Shown in pieces: positions 34,512 through 39,526 of a stretch of 39,526 bases of DNA (its first letter is position 1; the number at the start of each line of letters is the position of its first letter). Origin of the DNA: Micrococcaceae bacterium. GTDB lineage: Bacteria > Actinomycetota > Actinomycetes > Actinomycetales > Micrococcaceae. Below the pieces are notes generated by a model. That model saw only the letters and a program-made list of their open reading frames with translations, searched no databases and was not told the DNA's origin. The stretch covers positions 1 to 39,526 of the forward strand of contig JABXHI010000015.1 of NCBI GenBank assembly GCA_013393415.1. The letters run 5' to 3'. Position numbers and translations under genes: made by a program.

Positions 34512-36008
34512 GTGAAGCATCAGGGCCTTACCTCAGAATCAACGCCAGCGGCCACAAAGCCGCTGCGCACCGCGCGAACCTTTTTCGGTCAGCCGGGACC
34601 CCTGTCGACGTTATTCAGTGTCGAACTGTGGGAGCGGTTTTCGTTCTACGGCATGCAAGGCATCTTGCTCCTGTACATGTACTTTGAAACCGACCGTGGC
34701 GGCCTGGGTATTGATCCTGCCGTTGCGACCGGTGTGGTCGGCGCTTACGGCGGGATGGTCTACGTCTTCTGCATCATCGGCGGTTGGGTTGCCGACCGAT
34801 TAATTGGCTCCGAAAAAGCCATGCTCTGGAGTGCCGTGTTGATCATGGCAGGTCACACCGGGTTAGCGCTCATCCCCGGTATCCCGGGGCTCATCACCGG
34901 ACTGGTGTTGGTGGCCATCGGCTCCGGTGGACTCAAAGCCAATGTTTCCAACCTGGTCGGCTCGCTCTACTCGCGCGATGACCCACGCAGGGATGCCGGC
35001 TTCTCGCTGTTCTACATGGGCGTGAACATCGGGGCGCTGTTTGGCCCATTCCTCACCGGCTTGGCCCGCCAAGAGTGGGGATTCCATCTCGGTTTCGGGC
35101 TGGCTGCACTGGGGATGGCCCTAGGACTGGCGCAATATCTCTGGCGCCGCCGCGAATTGCCCGACGACGTACACCGGGTGCCCAATCCGTTGCCGAAATC
35201 GTCCTACCCGCGCTGGATCACAGGCGTTGTCCTCGCGCTGGTCGCTATCGGCATCCTGCTAGCCACCGGCGTGGTGAACGCATCGAACCTCTCGAACGTC
35301 ACGGTGTTGGTCGCAGCGGTAGCCGCCGTCGGGATCTTTGCGTTTCTGTTGGCCACGTCGAACGTCACCACGATCGAACGCTCCCGCGTGCTGGCCTTTA
35401 TTCCGCTGTTTATCGGCTCAGCAGCATTCTTCGCTTTGTTTCAGCAGCAGTTCACCGTGGTCACCATCTATTCGGATACCCGCCTGGATCGGAGCTTTTC
35501 GTGGGGCGATTTCAGTTGGGAAATGCCGATCGAATGGGTCCAGTCCATCAACCCGGTGTTCATTATCGCGTTCGCGCCACTCTTCGCTTTGCTCTGGACC
35601 AAGCTGGGCACTAAACAGCCGAATACGCCCAAGAAGTTTGGTATGGGCATTATTCTGATGGGATCCGCATTCCTGCTGTTCTTGCCGATGGTCACAACCG
35701 TCTCTGTTCCGGTGTTGTGGATCGCCCTCATTCTGTTTGTCGCCACCATGGGAGAGCTCATGGTGTCGCCCGTCGGGCTGTCACTGTCCACAAAACTGGC
35801 GCCGGTCCATTACCCGGTATTGATGGTCGCGCTCTACAACTTGTCCGTGGCATTGGGCACCTCGCTTGCCGGTTCCCTGGCCACGTTCTACTCCGCCGAG
35901 ACTGAAGGAACCTACTTTGGGATCCTGGGAGCAGTGACCATCGGCATCGGTGTTCTCATGCTGTTACTCGTCCGACCGGTGCAGCGGGGCATGCGAGGAG
36001 TCAACTAG
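34512..36008 (+). CDS. Proton-dependent oligopeptide transporter (POT/PTR2 family)
   Basis: Proton-coupled di/tripeptide importer of 498 residues with about 14 TM segments. The family signature ELWERFSFYGMQ (ExxER in TM1) lies at about 37-48. GSGGLKANVSNLVGSLY and FYMGVNIGALFGP are further POT segments, and GELMVSPVGLSLSTKLAP is in the C-terminal half. The GTG 34512 start is supported by the promoter just upstream; the first 20 residues are a hydrophilic leader. Its stop lies 20 nt from the stop of the convergent monooxygenase gene. No partner peptidase gene is nearby. Confidence 0.93.
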   Translation: MKHQGLTSESTPAATKPLRTARTFFGQPGPLSTLFSVELWERFSFYGMQGILLLYMYFETDRGGLGIDPAVATGVVGAYGGMVYVFCIIGGWVADRLIGSEKAMLWSAVLIMAGHTGLALIPGIPGLITGLVLVAIGSGGLKANVSNLVGSLYSRDDPRRDAGFSLFYMGVNIGALFGPFLTGLARQEWGFHLGFGLAALGMALGLAQYLWRRRELPDDVHRVPNPLPKSSYPRWITGVVLALVAIGILLATGVVNASNLSNVTVLVAAVAAVGIFAFLLATSNVTTIERSRVLAFIPLFIGSAAFFALFQQQFTVVTIYSDTRLDRSFSWGDFSWEMPIEWVQSINPVFIIAFAPLFALLWTKLGTKQPNTPKKFGMGIILMGSAFLLFLPMVTTVSVPVLWIALILFVATMGELMVSPVGLSLSTKLAPVHYPVLMVALYNLSVALGTSLAGSLATFYSAETEGTYFGILGAVTIGIGVLMLLLVRPVQRGMRGVN

Positions 36009-36027
36009 CAATCGGTACACTGCTGTC

Positions 36028-37017
36028 CTAAAACCAGGCATCTGCCAGCAACTGGTAGGAACGGTCACGTGCTGCGGGATCATACGCGTAGGTCACGGTG
36101 ATGAGCTCATCGGCGCCGGTACGTTCCACGAATTCGTCGAGCTGTGATGTCACCGTCTGCGGCGACCCAACGGCTTTGATACGAAGCATGGGGTTTCCAT
36201 CGGGACCGCTCCCGGTCAACTGATCCGGGTCCACCGGTGGCTGAATGAGTCGGCGCTGACCGGAGGAAATATCTTGGAACATTTGCTCGACCACAGTGAA
36301 CTCCCGCTGCGCCTGAGCATCAGTATCTGCCACAAAGACGTTGATCCCAGCCATCACGTAGGGCTCATCCAACTGTGCGGTTGGCGCGTCGGCACTGAAC
36401 GACTCGCGGTATACCTCGATGGCCTGGTCCAGCTGATCGGGCGCGAAATGCGAAGCGACCGAGAACGGCAGACCCAATTGGCCGGCGATCGATGCACCGT
36501 TGACAGTCGAACCCAGCACCCAAATAGGCACGTTGGTGCCCGCAGAAACGGCTGACACGATCGGCATACTATAGGCCGATCCGCTGTCACTAAACCAGCC
36601 CTGCAGATCGTAGATACTTTGGGCAAACGCTTGTGGTTCGGCAGAAGACCGACTCAGCGCCTGGGCCGTCCTCATATCCGTGCCTGGAGCGCGGCCCAGA
36701 CCCAGATCAATGCGATCCCCGTGCATATTGGCCATGGTGCCGTACTGTTCGGCGACCATGAGCGGGGCATGGTTCGGGAGCATGACGCCGCCGGATCCCA
36801 CGCGGATGGTCTCGGTGTGCTCAGCCGCCTGTGAAATCAACAGCGCAGTAGAGCTGGCGGCCAAATTCGGGGTGTTGTGGTGCTCGGCGAACCAAAGTCG
36901 ACGATATCCGAGCTGATCGGCAAGACGAGCGGATTTCATTGATGCGTTGATCGCGTCGCGGGCTGTTGAGCCCTCAGAAATTGAGACGAGATCAAGAATA
37001 CTCAGTGGTACAGACAC
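36028..37017 (-). CDS. Luciferase-like monooxygenase (LLM class flavin-dependent)
   Basis: Single-domain flavin-dependent oxidoreductase of 329 residues (TIM barrel), similar to the MsnO8/alkanal monooxygenase-like group. Visible segments: DLVSISEG at the N-terminus, YRRLWFAEHHNTPNLAASS near 38-56, VGSGGVMLPNHAPLMVAEQ near 73-91 and DLGLGRAPGTD near 103-113. The electron donor and substrate cannot be inferred; no flavin reductase is adjacent. The start is GTG 37017 with GAAGGGAAG about 7-9 nt upstream. It is monocistronic, convergent with the POT gene. Confidence 0.92.
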   Translation of the reverse strand: MSVPLSILDLVSISEGSTARDAINASMKSARLADQLGYRRLWFAEHHNTPNLAASSTALLISQAAEHTETIRVGSGGVMLPNHAPLMVAEQYGTMANMHGDRIDLGLGRAPGTDMRTAQALSRSSAEPQAFAQSIYDLQGWFSDSGSAYSMPIVSAVSAGTNVPIWVLGSTVNGASIAGQLGLPFSVASHFAPDQLDQAIEVYRESFSADAPTAQLDEPYVMAGINVFVADTDAQAQREFTVVEQMFQDISSGQRRLIQPPVDPDQLTGSGPDGNPMLRIKAVGSPQTVTSQLDEFVERTGADELITVTYAYDPAARDRSYQLLADAWF

Positions 37018-37376
37018 GGCGTGCTTCCCTTCTATTGTGCAAGATCGGTGAGCAAAACAGGGCGTAATGCCTGCAGCCTAGCCGACGGTCTCAGCCTTGC
37101 GACACCGCACCGGACTTTTCAGGTCACAGGTGCACAACCACTTCGCATCGTGCCCGATGTTGATGTCGAAGGCTCAAAATTGGAATGCGCCCACCTGGAC
37201 TCAGCGGAGACGCCGGAATCCTCAGCCAAGGATGTCACCGCGATCCTAAACAGGCCGATCAGTTGTTGAACTACGACAGAGGCTGCCTATGGCCTCTTCC
37301 AAGACGCCGTACGCAGCCCCGACGTATACTTGTGCCCAGGTTCTCCTGAGGAAATGACCACTATGAGGCGGACCCC
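37018..37376. other. Non-coding stretch upstream of the monooxygenase and GerW genes
   Basis: This 359-nt stretch contains no convincing gene. A plus-strand frame of 82 codons (37021-37269) has no family match by eye and no ribosome site. AGAGGC (37278-37283) and GCCTCT (37292-37297) form a weak 6-bp hairpin. TATACT at 37325-37330 may be the -10 of the GerW gene. The ribosome site of the monooxygenase is at the left end. Confidence 0.4.
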
Positions 37377-37718
37377 ATGGCAAATATCGCACAAGGACTG
37401 GCAGAGACACTTTCAAATGTTGGTGTGAAGCCCTCTTATGGCGCACCCATTGAGCTTGACGGGGTGACGATCGTACCGGTTGCAGTCACCAGTTTTGGTT
37501 TCGGCGCTGGCGAGGGCAACCCACAATCCAACAATGATGATGTCGAGGGCTCAGGTGGTGGCGGCGGTGGGTGCTCCGCACCTGTCGGCGCGTATATCAC
37601 CCGGGACGGTGTGACCCGGTTCGAACCGAACACCATCGCATTGCTAGCGGTTGGCATCCCATTTATGTTTGTGACCGGTCGCGCCGTCGCACGCGTCGTG
37701 AAAGCACTGAAGCGTTAA
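37377..37718 (+). CDS. GerW/YtfJ-family protein
   Basis: A 113-residue protein of the spore germination protein YtfJ (GerW) family: LELDGVTIVPVAVTSFGFGAG-type core at about 25-43, an acidic Asn/Gly-rich loop ending SGGGGGG, a conserved GAYITRDGVTRF-like segment, and a hydrophobic C-terminal helix IALLAVGIPFMFVTGRAVARVV. Micrococcales do not form endospores, so the role here is not germination and is unknown. ATG 37377 follows GAGGCGG by 5-6 nt. TATACT is at 37325-37330. It is convergent with the FMN-binding gene. Confidence 0.85.
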   Translation: MANIAQGLAETLSNVGVKPSYGAPIELDGVTIVPVAVTSFGFGAGEGNPQSNNDDVEGSGGGGGGCSAPVGAYITRDGVTRFEPNTIALLAVGIPFMFVTGRAVARVVKALKR

Positions 37719-37732
37719 ACCCATAGGAACAA

Positions 37733-38296
37733 TTATGGGACGACTCGTTGTCCCCGCCAGCTCCCCTCGTTTAGTCTGAACTGCCATCGGTGTTGTGGTT
37801 CAGCCGCTAGGTCCAGCCAATCTAGCCATGCAAGGTCCATACGAATCCACGCGAACCGCTCGAACGCCGATCGCATTTCGCTATCGTCAACCAAGGAGTA
37901 CACATTTTCTGTGAGTGGCCTCCCAGGAACTTCAGGCGAGGCATAAAGCTGCCGGCTATGTGGGGCAAGTGATTCCCATGCGTTTCGTCGCTGGGCAGGA
38001 TCTTCGACCACGTTAGCGGTCCCCTCAATGCGTAGCTGCACGGCGCTGTCATTATCTTGCAGGGTGAGCGCTACCTGTGGTTGGTCGCGAATTTCAATGA
38101 CCTTCTGTGCGTTGGCATTTGTTGCGAAGAAGATCCGTTCAGGCGATTGGTCGAAACGTCGCATGATCACAGCACGGATGCGCGGTCCGCCCTCGTTCGA
38201 GATGGTTCCCAAAAAACCAACGGTAAATCCAGTGCCCTGCGTCGTTGCGAAGTCCAAGGCACTCCAGATTCGCTGTAGTATTTCCTCACTGCTCAT
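37733..38296 (-). CDS. Pyridoxamine 5'-phosphate oxidase-like FMN-binding protein
   Basis: A 187-residue split-barrel flavin protein. Typical segments: RIRAVIMRRFDQSPERIFFAT (FMN phosphate region), QKVIEIRDQPQVALTL, LRIEGTANVVEDPAQRRNAW, and a C-terminal RWQFRLNEGSWRGQRVVP. The last resembles the closing segment of PNPOx and Alr4036-type proteins. True PdxH function cannot be claimed: the family includes many general flavin reductases. ATG 38296 is preferred (GGAAG 9-10 nt upstream) over GTG 38305. It is convergent with GerW, with 14 nt between the stops. Confidence 0.87.
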   Translation of the reverse strand: MSSEEILQRIWSALDFATTQGTGFTVGFLGTISNEGGPRIRAVIMRRFDQSPERIFFATNANAQKVIEIRDQPQVALTLQDNDSAVQLRIEGTANVVEDPAQRRNAWESLAPHSRQLYASPEVPGRPLTENVYSLVDDSEMRSAFERFAWIRMDLAWLDWLDLAAEPQHRWQFRLNEGSWRGQRVVP

Positions 38297-38556
38297 CTGG
38301 CCCACTTCCGATAGGGATCAACTAGTAAACATTTCAATGGCGCGACATCCCAGCGGGGCAAAATCGAACAGATCGCAAAGGGAGAGTAGCTCCTCACTAC
38401 AACGCCGAGCACCAAATCTATCTCGATGACCTAGAATAAACGGCGGCGCCCCAAACATCCTACGCACCCCGGCAGACATCCACCGCTGCGGTGAAGGTAT
38501 TCTGAAAGAACATTGTCCTAAGTGCCGGGGTTTCTTATCGTGTCCCACCCCCTCGC

Positions 38557-38562
38557 TAGAGT
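38557..38562 (+). promoter_or_regulatory. Putative -10 element of a leaderless promoter for the second DUF222 gene
   Basis: TAGAGT with a 6-nt gap (TGGGGT) to ATG 38569. Confidence 0.45.
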
Positions 38563-38568
38563 TGGGGT

Positions 38569-39526
38569 ATGGATACAGCGGTGTTAGTGGAAGCAAAGGT
38601 GCAGGAATTTGAGACCTTCCTGGCCGCGCTGCCACCTGCTAGATCCGAGGCAGACAATATTGATCGCATCCACAGCATTGAACGCGCTAAGCGGGCCTTA
38701 TCGGCCGTCCAAGCCAAAGCTACCCATCATTTCGTGGAGCAGCGTCAAGCCCACGAGGCCGCGAGTAATATTCCCACCTCGATGCAGGTCAAAGGCATCG
38801 AAGCTGAAGTCGGGTTAGCCCGCGGCGAGTCCCCGTTTGTGGGTGCTGGGCTGACGCATACTGCTACCGCGTTATGCACCGTATTACCGCATACACTTGC
38901 TGCGTTAGAGACCGGACAAGTCAGCGAGTACCACGCTAAAATTGTGGCTGAGCAGACCAATCACCTGCGTGATGCCCACCGCCGAGAGATTGATGCGGCC
39001 ATCAACGACAAACTCGGCCAAGCCTCCAGCACACGACTGCGCAATCTGATTCAGGGCCATGCCTACCGGTTAGATCGTGAGGCAGCTGATCAGCGGGCTG
39101 CGGACAATGCCCGCCGCCGACGCCGAATCTGTCTAGACCCGGCCGGTGAAGGCATGATGTACCTCACCGCAGAGCTACCCACTCACCAGGGTGTTGCGGT
39201 GATGGACGCGCTGACTAAAATCACCAATCAGCGCCTCGCCGCCGCCCGAACCACCAATGACGCCGAAAGTGACAGTGCAGACCAGCAGCTGGGCCGGGAT
39301 CAGGTGATGGCCGATGCCTTCGTGGAATTACTCACTGGTCAATCCACTGCTGGTGCGGTCACTGCTGAAGTGGTGGTCATTATGCACGATTCCACACTGT
39401 TGGGTGATGACGACCTACCGGGCTGGGTCCTGGGCCAGGGCCCGCTACCGGCGGGGATGGTCAAAGACTGGTTAGCCAACCCAGACGCGGCAAAGTTTCT
39501 GCGGCGTATGTATACCCGTGCCACCG
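38569..39526 (+). CDS. DUF222 domain protein (partial, probable C-terminal HNH endonuclease)
   Basis: The frame is open to the window edge (319 complete codons). It is rich in helices with the typical DUF222 core: EVGLARGESPFVGAGLTHTA, LETGQVSEYHAKIVAEQ, and RRRRRICLDPAGEGMMYL. The HNH domain expected at the C-terminus lies outside the window. It belongs to the same broad family as the gene at 1136-2944, but the two are far diverged, so this is not a recent copy. ATG 38569 follows TAGAGT by 6 nt. Confidence 0.85.
   Translation, partial: MDTAVLVEAKVQEFETFLAALPPARSEADNIDRIHSIERAKRALSAVQAKATHHFVEQRQAHEAASNIPTSMQVKGIEAEVGLARGESPFVGAGLTHTATALCTVLPHTLAALETGQVSEYHAKIVAEQTNHLRDAHRREIDAAINDKLGQASSTRLRNLIQGHAYRLDREAADQRAADNARRRRRICLDPAGEGMMYLTAELPTHQGVAVMDALTKITNQRLAAARTTNDAESDSADQQLGRDQVMADAFVELLTGQSTAGAVTAEVVVIMHDSTLLGDDDLPGWVLGQGPLPAGMVKDWLANPDAAKFLRRMYTRAT

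Noticed and set aside
37021-37269. Plus-strand frame of 82 codons in the gap before GerW
   Set aside because: No ribosome site at its start, mixed composition and no recognisable domain.
1-39526. CRISPR arrays, tRNA or rRNA genes, insertion sequences, prophage genes
   Set aside because: Read through on both strands; no repeated spacer pattern, cloverleaf, transposase or phage structural gene was seen.

Overview
The window looks like chromosomal DNA of a medium-to-high-GC actinobacterium of the order Micrococcales, probably Micrococcaceae-like. The evidence is the FtsH N-terminus, the block dacB / DUF2342 metalloprotease / tilS / hpt / ftsH with divergent ppa, a variant-LRR membrane protein, a GerW protein and two DUF222-HNH proteins. 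The genus cannot be fixed from sequence alone; Yaniella- or Enteractinococcus-like is a guess. I saw no rRNA, tRNA, CRISPR array, insertion sequence or prophage. The window starts inside ftsH and ends inside a DUF222-family gene.

Layout. 1-8 kb: the housekeeping block dacB > DUF2342 > tilS > hpt, then ftsH, all on the minus strand, with ppa divergent. A plus-strand DUF222-HNH gene sits between hpt and ftsH, which are normally neighbours. 8-15.6 kb: a SatD-like HTH protein, a Cof-type HAD phosphatase, serS, a lipid kinase, pheA, a rhodanese, an amidase and a hotdog thioesterase. 15.6-20.1 kb: a choline-O-sulfate module made of choline sulfatase, its divergent formylglycine-generating enzyme and a BCCT transporter. 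20.3-24.6 kb: a small ORF, an aldehyde-dehydrogenase-fold protein lacking its catalytic residues, a divergent degenerate LCP-domain protein, a second HAD phosphatase and a LysR-type effector-binding protein without an HTH. 24.6-27.1 kb: an AT-richer lipoprotein gene without a normal start, YceI, and a DtxR/MntR-type regulator. 27.1-32.3 kb: a VanW-domain membrane protein, a variant-LRR/4-TM protein and a DEAD-box helicase. 32.4-39.5 kb: a ChrA-type transporter whose start codon appears to be AUC, a cyclase/kynurenine-formamidase-like protein, a POT peptide transporter, a luciferase-like monooxygenase, GerW, an FMN-binding PNPOx-like protein and the partial DUF222 protein.

How they work together. 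The first block covers wall synthesis, tRNA(Ile2) modification, purine salvage and membrane proteolysis. The sulfatase, its activating enzyme and the BCCT carrier fit release of choline and sulfate from choline sulfate, with osmolyte uptake. Most of the rest are single-gene units. A recurring feature is a TANNNT -10 element only 6-7 nt from the start codon, on both strands, which suggests many leaderless mRNAs. The most unusual items are the catalytically empty ALDH with its divergent degenerate LCP neighbour, and the two genes (lipoprotein and chrA) whose reading frames are clear but whose start codons are not.
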